Source: WVXP01 sp964348095 (lineage in GTDB: Bacteria; Desulfobacterota; BSN033; WVXP01). From it: DNA of 64,000 nucleotides. Location: positions 1 through 64,000 of the forward strand of contig CAYGBK010000018.1 of NCBI GenBank assembly GCA_964348095.1. The letters are read 5' to 3'. Positions 24,590-32,353 of this stretch are shown piece after piece. Position numbers and translations under genes: made by a program. The notes beneath the pieces are model-generated. The model was given only the letters and a program-made list of their open reading frames with translations, did no database searches and was not told the origin of the DNA. How positions within the stretch are numbered: the first letter of the stretch is position 1; each line of letters opens with the position of its first letter.

Positions 24590-25345
24590 ATGTCCTTGTC
24601 TAAGAAAGCTTTGCGAGAGAAAATCTGGGGAACGCTCACAGCAAATGGGGTAGCCTGTTTTCCTGGAGCATTTGGCCGTATTCCGAATTTCAAAGGAGCA
24701 CAGACCGCGGCTCGTCATTTGACGGCCGTCCCAATGTGGGGGAAGGCTCGGACTCTTAAGTGTAACCCAGACTCACCACAGCGCTATGTCCGTTACGCTG
24801 CCTTAAAAGCCGGTAAGGTGATCTATATGGCTGTGCCACGCCTGCGGAGTCAGGAGCCCTTTATCGAACTTGATCCAACTGGCCTTGATAGCGTTGCCCT
24901 GTGGCAGGCAAGCAGTATCCGAGGGGCATTTACATTGGGAAAACCTGTTGCTCTCCAGGCAATGTCCACCATTGACCTGATCGTGGCCGGATCTGTTGCC
25001 GTATCTCGAGATGGATCGCGCCTGGGCAAGGGTGGTGGTTACTCGGACCTTGAATATGCCCTCGCCCGCGAGGTGGATTTGATAGTCGAAGAAACACCGA
25101 TTGTAACTACGATCCATCCACTCCAGATTGTACCTAACGGTGACATCGAGATGAGAGATCATGACATTTCTCTCGGCTGGGTTGCTACCCCAGAAAAAGT
25201 CTTTCAGACCGACTCCCCTCATCTCCAACCGACAGGCATCCTGTGGGACGAATTGGATAAGAGATTGGAGAAAATCCCGGTTCTGAAGAATATGGTGAAG
25301 CATCAGTCAGGTCATAAACGTCCATACAGGCGCACGGGGAAGTAA
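24590..25345 (+). CDS. 5-formyltetrahydrofolate cyclo-ligase family protein
   Basis: 251 residues. The C-terminal half carries the substrate/ATP-binding pattern GSVAVSRDGSRLGKGGGYSDLEYALA of the 5-FTHF cyclo-ligase fold; a first Lys/Arg-rich helix (SKKALREKIWGTL) also fits. It is longer at the N-terminus than YgfA-type enzymes and lacks their exact R-R-R start, resembling the methenyltetrahydrofolate synthase domain-containing branch. It lies 21 bases after the UDG-like gene. Enzymatic activity is inferred from the family only. Confidence 0.82.
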   Translation: MSLSKKALREKIWGTLTANGVACFPGAFGRIPNFKGAQTAARHLTAVPMWGKARTLKCNPDSPQRYVRYAALKAGKVIYMAVPRLRSQEPFIELDPTGLDSVALWQASSIRGAFTLGKPVALQAMSTIDLIVAGSVAVSRDGSRLGKGGGYSDLEYALAREVDLIVEETPIVTTIHPLQIVPNGDIEMRDHDISLGWVATPEKVFQTDSPHLQPTGILWDELDKRLEKIPVLKNMVKHQSGHKRPYRRTGK

Positions 25346-25546
25346 TGGGTTTTGACGAGTGGAATCTTTCAGCGGTATACTGATCGGTGGCTTACTCGGG
25401 ACAGAGAGGTTAGGTGTCCGAAGCGTGTCTGGCATATGAGGTATAGAAATGCGAGGGGTTTACTAAAGAAGGGGGGTTGCCCCTTAACATCGGTTTCGCA
25501 GCCGGCACGCTGAAAGGCACTTACCGATGTGACAAGGAGTGATTCG

Positions 25547-26371
25547 ATGAAGATCCGTCGGCACCGTCTTTACAGCGATGATGGGTCACCATATCCCTTT
25601 GTTCCCAGTCCTAACATAGGGGGAGAAGTCGACCACAGGTACGTGGTGATTCACTACACAGCCGCCCCGAATTCGGAGGCTGCCATCCGGACATTGACCA
25701 ACCCAAAGCGGAAAGCGTCCGCCCATGTTGTCATAGGAAGAGACTCAGAGATTACCCAGCTCGTATCTTTTCATAGAGTTGCGTGGCATGCGGGCGCGAG
25801 CTCGTGGGACGGCTTGACAGGTCTGAACCGATACTCTCTCTCTATCGAACTTGACAATGCCGGGAAGCTACAGCGTCACGGTGAGAAGTGGCGAGCGTGG
25901 TTTGGAAGGGAATACAAAAAGACCGAGGTTATTGAGGCGGTCCACAAGAATGACACCAAGCCAGCGGGGTGGCACATTTTCCCGCCAGAACAGATTGAAG
26001 CCGCCTTAGAGCTTTCCACTGTGCTTATGGAGCGTTACGGCATCGTAGACGTGATCGGCCATGAAGATATAGCTCCCGGACGAAAAATCGATCCGGGTCC
26101 CGCATTCCCCATGGCAAGTTTTCGCTCTCGTGTTTTAGGGCGCTCAGAAGATGAGGCTGCCTATTATGAAACGATCACAAATCTCAACATCCGGGCCGGT
26201 CCGGGTACGCATCACCCAAGAATAATCGACAGGCCCCTTTCGACGGGTACCCGGGTTGAGGTGTTGGATCAACAAGGGAGTTGGCGCTTGGTTGACGTGC
26301 TGGAGACCATCGATGGTGTCATGGACCTCCAGGGGTGGGTTCATGGACGCTATTTGGGACGGGTGGCGTAG
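25547..26371 (+). CDS. N-acetylmuramoyl-L-alanine amidase with SH3 domain
   Basis: 274 residues. Residues about 25-185 are an Amidase_2 (AmpD-type) domain: YVVIHYTAAPNSEAA with the first Zn His, AWHAGASSW with a second His, RYSLSIELDNAG, and IGHEDIAPGRKIDPGPAFP with the third Zn-ligand/catalytic region. Residues about 205-270 form a bacterial SH3 domain (NLNIRAGPGTHHPRI, then VLDQQGSWRLVDV, then GWVHGRYLG). No signal peptide is seen, so recycling of muropeptides in the cytoplasm, or a lytic role, are both possible. ATG 25547 is preferred to 25529 because it follows CAAGGAGTGATTCG. Confidence 0.92.
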   Translation: MKIRRHRLYSDDGSPYPFVPSPNIGGEVDHRYVVIHYTAAPNSEAAIRTLTNPKRKASAHVVIGRDSEITQLVSFHRVAWHAGASSWDGLTGLNRYSLSIELDNAGKLQRHGEKWRAWFGREYKKTEVIEAVHKNDTKPAGWHIFPPEQIEAALELSTVLMERYGIVDVIGHEDIAPGRKIDPGPAFPMASFRSRVLGRSEDEAAYYETITNLNIRAGPGTHHPRIIDRPLSTGTRVEVLDQQGSWRLVDVLETIDGVMDLQGWVHGRYLGRVA

Positions 26372-26701
26372 GAATATTCCGAAAATAGGCGCCCGTCGCT
26401 GGCCAAGGTTTTCCTGCGGTCGTCAGTCGTCAGTTGCATAGGCCATTCGATCATTGGGCTGTCGATGAGCGACATTCTTGATAGGCGGGTCTAGGCCCGC
26501 ACGAGGTGTTTTGGTGAACCTCGAGGTTCTGATCCTTGTGTAATGAACCACAGACAGCGAACGACGGCCACGGCCTCCCTGGAAATGTTATCGAAAAAAC
26601 CTGATTCGCGGTCAGCCTTCCATTTTTGGGTTTTAGAGGAACTCCACGTGTTTCTCTTGGATGCCTTGACGAAAGGTTGACGGGGACTGGAGAATCGTGA
26701 C
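26372..26701. other. Intergenic, no gene recognised
   Basis: 330 bases. Short frames on the minus strand are not convincing. GGGGACTGGAGA near the end serves the next gene. Confidence 0.5.
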
Positions 26702-27049
26702 ATGCCAAAAATAATCAGTGTCCATGAATACATCCTCAAACCGGGTGTGGACGAAAAGGAGTTTGAACAAGCGATCCGGGAGGCTGAAAAAAGAGATCTC
26801 TTGCGGTTGCCAGGACTCGTTGACCATCACTTTGTCAAAGGGATTCGAGGTTCCCGAAAAGGCTGCTACGCAGCGATCTGGGTATATGAGAGCAGAGAGG
26901 CCTGGGAGAGCCTCTGGGGGAAAGCTGACCGTCCCCGGCGCAAGGAGGACTACCCTGGAAATTGGAAAATCTGGGAGGATGAGGTCCTGGCACCACTACT
27001 AAGCCAGGACCCGGACAGAATAGCATTCACAGCCTATGAACAATTCTAG
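26702..27049 (+). CDS. Hypothetical protein, possible dimeric alpha/beta-barrel fold
   Basis: 115 residues, soluble. The opening (IISVHEYILKPGVDEKEFEQAIREAE) and later CYAAIWVYESREAWESLWG follow the strand-helix plan of antibiotic-biosynthesis-monooxygenase-like (ABM) barrels, where a short protein dimerises. Catalytic residues cannot be assigned. Composition is typical of a real coding region, and GGAGA lies about 9 bases before ATG. Confidence 0.65.
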   Translation: MPKIISVHEYILKPGVDEKEFEQAIREAEKRDLLRLPGLVDHHFVKGIRGSRKGCYAAIWVYESREAWESLWGKADRPRRKEDYPGNWKIWEDEVLAPLLSQDPDRIAFTAYEQF

Positions 27050-27423
27050 GGGCAACTCCGACTTCACGGTCCCCTCCTAGCATTAGTTATCTAGAAGACC
27101 CTTTCTGTAACCGGCCATCCCCATCAATATTCATTAGCAACCCTCTGGAGGGCACGGTCACATCTTTCTGCCACGGCTCAAACGCAATAAACGACGAACC
27201 CGTCATGTCCCGAGAAAGACCAGATCGTCATCAGATAGACAAAATTTCTCCCAGGTAACAGTTCAAAACACGATGAGCTGGGTGTTATAATATTTCCAGA
27301 CCTGTGAGAGTCGAAAAGTGCTGGTATCGGTCTCCCTAACGTCACGGGGCGATTGCCTAATGACAATTTGGTCGGTTCAAGGGTCCTGGAAACGGATCGG
27401 TTCAGCATGGAAAGGAGAATGTC
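27050..27423. other. Intergenic, no gene recognised
   Basis: 374 bases upstream of the dienelactone hydrolase gene. A short minus frame (27178-27408) has no family match. GGAAAGGAGA directly before 27424 is the ribosome-binding site of the next gene. Confidence 0.5.
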
Positions 27424-28212
27424 ATGAATCCACTAAAACACGTCATCGCGGTTGCCTTGGTTTTGGTTTTTGGTTTTGACGCGCAAGCCAAACTAGTTAC
27501 CCAATCGGTGGAATACAAACACGATGAGACAACCCTCGAAGGTTATCTTGCCTACGACGACGACACTGTCGGCAAAAAGCCAGGCATTCTCGTGGTCCAC
27601 GAGTGGTGGGGCCTCAACGATTACGTGAAGAAGCGGGCTGAGCAGCTTGCTAAACTCGGATATGTCGCCTTTGCCGTCGATATGTATGGCAAGGGTGTGG
27701 CCAAGAAAGATCCACAGGAAGCTGCAAAGCTTGCTGGTCACGTGAGAGGAACACCCCTGATGCGACCACGCGCGGCGGCGGGCCTGCGAGTCCTCATTGA
27801 GAACGACCGGGTAGACAGAAATCGAATCGGAGCGATTGGATTCTGTTTTGGCGGCACGACGGTCCTGGAATTGGCCTATAGCGGTGCCAACCTCGCCGGT
27901 GTCGTTAGTTTTCATGGCGGCCTGACTGCTCCCGGCCCGGAGGATATGAGAAACATCAGGGCAAAGGTGTTGATTCTCCACGGAGCTGATGATCGGTTTA
28001 TTCCGCCTGAGAAGATCGCAGCCTTCGAGAATGGAATGCGGGCGGCCAATGTGGATTGGCAAATGATCATTCACGGTGGGGCTGTCCACAGCTTTTCTAA
28101 TCCTGCGGCAGGCAACGATAAGACGAAGGGAATGGCTTACGATGAAAAAGCCGCCAGGCGGTCATGGGGCCAGATGCAAGCGTTTTTCGAGGAGATCTTT
28201 TCTGAGCGATAA
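27424..28212 (+). CDS. Secreted dienelactone hydrolase-family protein
   Basis: 262 residues, alpha/beta hydrolase. The N-terminus is a signal peptide (hydrophobic 7-18, cleavage after DAQA about residue 22), so the protein acts in the periplasm. The triad is Cys in GAIGFCFGGTTV, Asp in HGADDRFIPP and His in HGGAVHSFSNP, the Cys-Asp-His set of dienelactone hydrolases. VVHEWWGLNDYVKKRA is the family's oxyanion/substrate loop. True dienelactone activity is unlikely to be the main role in an anaerobe; many members act on other lactones or esters. Confidence 0.92.
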   Translation: MNPLKHVIAVALVLVFGFDAQAKLVTQSVEYKHDETTLEGYLAYDDDTVGKKPGILVVHEWWGLNDYVKKRAEQLAKLGYVAFAVDMYGKGVAKKDPQEAAKLAGHVRGTPLMRPRAAAGLRVLIENDRVDRNRIGAIGFCFGGTTVLELAYSGANLAGVVSFHGGLTAPGPEDMRNIRAKVLILHGADDRFIPPEKIAAFENGMRAANVDWQMIIHGGAVHSFSNPAAGNDKTKGMAYDEKAARRSWGQMQAFFEEIFSER

Positions 28213-29003
28213 TATGGGTGCGAGCCCGGTTCCCCCGCTTTCGTCTGAACCACATTCTTGGCTCAGTGAAGTGGTTATCACCTCATTCGGAAGGCTACCT
28301 TCTCGGTGGACGCCTCTTTTGCCAGACAGAGGGTCCCCTCGGGCCATGCTTTGTCGTATCGCCAGCCCACCATAGCACCCTTTTGTCGCGGGTGAGTTTT
28401 GGTTCAGAGAGATCGCCAGGTCCATCGCGGCGCATAATGGTATAGGGTGAGTGAGGAGGCGTTATCTGGTTTATCCAACCGATATCTCTTCCTCGCCTCT
28501 CCTGGTCGTCTCAGTTGCCGGTCCAACCAATAAAGTGGAAGAAAGCAGGATGGTCCGTCTCGATGGGCACGACCTGGTCCTCCGTGGGGAACCACCGCAA
28601 CCCGGTACCGGTGAAAGCATCTCGTCCATAGGCATAGGCCTCAATAGGCATAAAAGGAGGCAGTACAGTGACCAGTTCAGTTTTCATGGATCATTCTTTC
28701 CGACCGTCTAAGTCTCTTCAGGTATGGTCAAGATACTTTTTCCAATAAACCGTTTTCGAAATCGGGCGTCTTTCCCCATTTTCTCCTGGTTAGAAATGTC
28801 ACTGCTCAGCCTTGGACAGCCTTTGCCTACTGCTGGACGAAGGGGGCAGGGGGGGTTGTCCGTCCAAGAAGAAAAGTAAAGTCCTCACCCGTAAAGCCTC
28901 AATGGCTTGGCATGAAATTTGAGTTAAACCTCATTCTCCCATCGAAGAGGTGCTGTTAGTCCGCGCCAGACGAAACTTAGAGAGGGCAAGGCGGCTCTTT
29001 TCC
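28213..29003. other. Long intergenic stretch, no gene recognised
   Basis: About 790 bases. Several overlapping frames of 60-100 codons exist on both strands, but none has family likeness or a ribosome-binding site. The right end holds the promoter of the ClpX-like gene. It may be a degraded gene; I see no remnant I can name. Confidence 0.45.
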
Positions 29004-29032
29004 TTGAAAATAACAGGGTGAAGTTTTATACT
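29004..29032 (+). promoter_or_regulatory. Sigma-70 promoter of the ClpX-like gene
   Basis: TTGAAA (29004-29009), an exact 17-base spacer and TATACT (29027-29032). It overlaps an in-frame GTG at 29018, which supports translation from ATG 29063 instead. Confidence 0.7.
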
Positions 29033-29062
29033 AGTAGTAAATTTTTGGGGATAGAGGCGGCT

Positions 29063-30835
29063 ATGAGTGACGACGAGGTGACAGGCGGAAAGATACCCGA
29101 TCAGAAGGAACTGGAGAAGGAACTCAATGATTATCTAGGAAAGAAGTATGGCGACAGGGTCAAGCTCGTCGTGCCTATGCTTTTTCCAAAAGCCGACAGG
29201 GACCGAGAAGACAAGGACGGCGATGGTAAGAGCGAGAAGAAGTCTCAACAGATCAATTTCGATCTGAAACCAGAAGAACTGGAAACCTACCTCGATGAGT
29301 TCGTCATAAAACAGGATCGCGCCAAAGAGATCTTAGCGACCAAGGTGTGTACCCACTTCAATCGGATCAAGTCTGAGAGGGGTTCTGAAAAAAAGAGCCG
29401 AAAGGAAGTGGGGCGGATTAAGAACAACATTATCATGATGGGCCCCACCGGTGTGGGGAAGACTTACCTGATCAAGTTGATCGCCAATAAGATCGGGGTC
29501 CCTTTCGTTAAAGGGGATGCAACAAAATTCAGCGAAACCGGGTATGTTGGCGGCGACGTGGAAGACCTTATCCGTGATCTGGTTCATGAGGCCGACGGGG
29601 ATATCAAGCTTGCAGAAAATGGCATTGTGTACCTGGACGAAATCGACAAGATCGCCTCATCGAACAACCTGATCGGTCCGGATGTTTCCAGGACCGGTGT
29701 CCAGCGAGCTCTGCTCAAGCCCATGGAAGAGACGGAGATTGACCTCAGGGTCCCTCACGATCCAGTTTCGCAACTGGAGGCCATCGAGCAATATCGTAAG
29801 ACAGGAAAGCACCGCAAAAAAACGATCAATACCCGTAATATCCTGTTCATCATGAGCGGTGCGTTTGGTGGTCTAGAAGAGAACATAGAGAAAAGATTGA
29901 ACAGGGAGGGGATCGGGTTTCGTGCCGAAATCAAATCGAAAGACGAGAAGGCAGCCTATCTAAAGGAAGTGAAGGCGGAGGACCTGATCGACTACGGTTT
30001 CGAGTCTGAGTTTATCGGGCGGCTTCCGGTCACGGTGGTGTTCGATCGATTGGAAATAGAGGATCTTCATGAGATCTTAAAGAATCCGAACAACCCGATA
30101 ATCATTGGGAAGAAGCGTGATTTCAAGGCCTATGGAATTGAAGTCCTCTTCGAAGAGAGAGCGCTCTATCGTTTGGCAGAGAAAGCCTTTGAGGAGAAAA
30201 CCGGAGCACGGGGGCTGGTGAGTGCGGTTGAAAAAGTTCTTCTCAAATTTGAGAAAAGACTGCCGTCGACCAACATTACCCGCTTTGTGGTAACAGAGGC
30301 CACAGTGGACGACCCACAGGGGGAATTGGAGCGACTCCTATCTGGTGATAAAGATGCAGAGATGACAGAGCTTTATGAGCAGGTTGCCGCAGCAGAGAAG
30401 AACGCAATTAAAAAGCTAATTCAAAAGCGGCGTAAGGATTTCCTAACACGATACGGTGTCGTGTTCGGGGATAATCGAATCGATCTGATTGCCAGCCAAG
30501 CAATCCACAGAGCACTTGATATCCAATCCGTGTACGAGGAGGCAGTGGGAATTGCCAATCAGATCGAAGACTATGAACGGGAGTTCGCCGAAAAGCACAA
30601 CATTCAGATCGAATTCGATGAGGGGGCAGTCGATAGAATTACTGAGCTTGTCCTGGAAGAGTCGGCCGAGGTATCGACCGTCTGCGAGCAGTTTTCCCAG
30701 AATTACGAGCACGGCTTGAAGCTGATCCGTGACAAGACAGGCATGAAGGAGTTTGTCATTACCAGGGAAGCCGTGGATGAGCCGGAAGACTTCCTCAACC
30801 GGTTGATTCAGGAGACCTACAGGGCCCTGAGGTAG
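29063..30835 (+). CDS. ClpX-like AAA+ ATPase with C-terminal extension
   Basis: 590 residues from ATG 29063 (GAGGC 5 bases upstream; the longer frame would begin inside the promoter). The AAA+ core matches ClpX/HslU: MGPTGVGKTYLIK (Walker A, about 126-138), FSETGYVGGDVEDLIRDL (a ClpX hallmark), IVYLDEIDKIA (Walker B), FIGRLPVTVVFDRL and a sensor-2 region EEKTGARGL. The N-terminus is charged and lacks the four-Cys zinc-binding domain of ClpX. After the core, about 170 extra residues (about 420-590) are acidic and helical. No ClpP gene is adjacent; DnaJ-like and Lon-like genes follow. An unfoldase role is inferred; partner protease unknown. Confidence 0.87.
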   Translation: MSDDEVTGGKIPDQKELEKELNDYLGKKYGDRVKLVVPMLFPKADRDREDKDGDGKSEKKSQQINFDLKPEELETYLDEFVIKQDRAKEILATKVCTHFNRIKSERGSEKKSRKEVGRIKNNIIMMGPTGVGKTYLIKLIANKIGVPFVKGDATKFSETGYVGGDVEDLIRDLVHEADGDIKLAENGIVYLDEIDKIASSNNLIGPDVSRTGVQRALLKPMEETEIDLRVPHDPVSQLEAIEQYRKTGKHRKKTINTRNILFIMSGAFGGLEENIEKRLNREGIGFRAEIKSKDEKAAYLKEVKAEDLIDYGFESEFIGRLPVTVVFDRLEIEDLHEILKNPNNPIIIGKKRDFKAYGIEVLFEERALYRLAEKAFEEKTGARGLVSAVEKVLLKFEKRLPSTNITRFVVTEATVDDPQGELERLLSGDKDAEMTELYEQVAAAEKNAIKKLIQKRRKDFLTRYGVVFGDNRIDLIASQAIHRALDIQSVYEEAVGIANQIEDYEREFAEKHNIQIEFDEGAVDRITELVLEESAEVSTVCEQFSQNYEHGLKLIRDKTGMKEFVITREAVDEPEDFLNRLIQETYRALR

Positions 30836-30959
30836 TGAGGCCGCGCCCGCCTGGTTTTGAAACCTCCGAATATTCGTTTGACTCCGCCAAATAACCGCAG
30901 AGGGAAAGGTATATAGTCTATTGAGCTGGCCGGATAGATGATGCCAGGAGGCCAAGGAG

Positions 30960-31910
30960 ATGGCAAGACGGGATTACTATGAGGTTTTGGGTGTGAGCCG
31001 GAATGCCACAGGAGACCAGGTAAAAAAGGCATACAGAAAGCTGGCCCTCAAATACCACCCTGACAGGAACAAGGGAAATAAAGAGGCCGAAGAACGGTTC
31101 AAAGAGATAAACGAGGCCTACGCTGTTCTGAGTGATAAGGAAAAGCGGCAGCAATATGACACGTTTGGAGCCGAGGGTTTCCATCAGCGTTTCACCCAGG
31201 AGGATATCTTTCGCAACTTCAACTTTGGAGGCATCTTCCGTGATATGGGTTTTTCCGAGGATATTTTCAGCACCCTTTTTGGTGGTGGTGTGAAACGGGG
31301 TGCTCAAAGGGGTGATTTTGGTGGTGGGGATTTCGGCTTCGGTCAGTTTTTCAGACAGGGGCCATCAGAACGGGAGCCTCGGACGCCGCAGGGGGGCGCA
31401 GATCTAGTGACGACCTTACATATTTCTCTGGAGGAAGCTGCCACCGGATCTGAGAGGCGGCTCAAGATGGGCGGAAGAGGCAAGGCCGGAGAGATCAGTG
31501 TGAAGATTCCTCCAGGAATCCGTTCAGGCCAAAAACTCCGTCTCGCCGGAAAGGGACAACTCGGATCTCGTGGTGGGAAGGCAGGAGATCTATTCATCCA
31601 GGTCCACGTGTCCGATCACCCTGTTTTCAAACGTGAAGAAGACGACATTATCGTGGAGAAAGAGATTGCTTTTTCCCAAGCAGCTCTGGGAACGACTATC
31701 CAAGTTAAGACCTTGGACGGAACTCGCCGGGTGAAGATTCCTCCGGGAACCCAGAATCAAACGCGTCTACGCCTCAAGGGGCAGGGAATCCCTCACATGA
31801 AAGGAGGCGGGCGGGGCGATTTCTATGTCAAGACAATCGTCAGGGTTCCCAAGAGTGTGACCAAGCGACAGCGAGAATTGATTGACCAGCTCGCAGAGGA
31901 GGGATTGTAA
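30960..31910 (+). CDS. DnaJ-class co-chaperone without zinc finger (CbpA-like)
   Basis: 316 residues. J domain 1-70 (YYEVLGVSRNATGDQVKKAY, HPD at about 35-37), then a Gly/Phe-rich linker (about 75-140), then two substrate-binding CTD beta domains (ADLVTTLHISLEEAATGS, VKIPPGIRSGQKLRLAGKG, and RVKIPPGTQNQTRLRLKGQG). The four CxxCxGxG zinc repeats of DnaJ are missing, which makes it a class B type such as CbpA. No DnaK or GrpE gene lies here. A terminator follows 70 bases later, so it may end a two-gene unit with the ClpX-like ATPase. Confidence 0.93.
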   Translation: MARRDYYEVLGVSRNATGDQVKKAYRKLALKYHPDRNKGNKEAEERFKEINEAYAVLSDKEKRQQYDTFGAEGFHQRFTQEDIFRNFNFGGIFRDMGFSEDIFSTLFGGGVKRGAQRGDFGGGDFGFGQFFRQGPSEREPRTPQGGADLVTTLHISLEEAATGSERRLKMGGRGKAGEISVKIPPGIRSGQKLRLAGKGQLGSRGGKAGDLFIQVHVSDHPVFKREEDDIIVEKEIAFSQAALGTTIQVKTLDGTRRVKIPPGTQNQTRLRLKGQGIPHMKGGGRGDFYVKTIVRVPKSVTKRQRELIDQLAEEGL

Positions 31911-31980
31911 ACATTCTGGGTGGGAGGGTACGGCCGAGGGGTAAAGCAAGAAGGATCCATAGGACACGTTGGAGAGTAAT

Positions 31981-32004
31981 AGGGCCCGTAAGGGTCTTTT
32001 TTTT
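31981..32004 (+). terminator. Rho-independent terminator after the DnaJ-like gene
   Basis: AGGGCCC (31981-31987), loop GTAA, then GGGTCTT (31992-31998) forms a 7-bp stem with two G-T pairs, ending in an unbroken run of T to 32004. Confidence 0.75.
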
Positions 32005-32353
32005 GGTTGTCACAAAACTGTCCCTTTAGTTGACTGGCCAAGCCGATGACCCCTTATAAGGTCTTTCCGCAACGGGGTGGGATTCGATCTCTTAAACTCT
32101 CTCCCTGCTGCGGATCACATGGGTGACGCTCGTTTTTCTAGAGACATTGTCTTGACCGAAAGGGGGCTTGAGAGTTTCACATCCTTCGCCCCGCGGGCAT
32201 TCTTGGGCAAAAACCAGTGATCAGAGGTCGCAGGGAGCGCCAGGGTGGGTGATGTTTCGTTTGAGGTACAAAGTTTCCCCGATCCGGTTTGATGTGACGA
32301 AGAAGATCTTTGTGATACAATAGGACGCGAACAATTCAGGGGGGATATGGCAA
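32005..32353. other. Intergenic upstream of the Lon-like gene
   Basis: 349 bases. The minus frame 32115-32441 is overlapped by the next gene and has no family likeness. No clear heat-shock promoter was seen, although the neighbours are proteostasis genes. Confidence 0.45.
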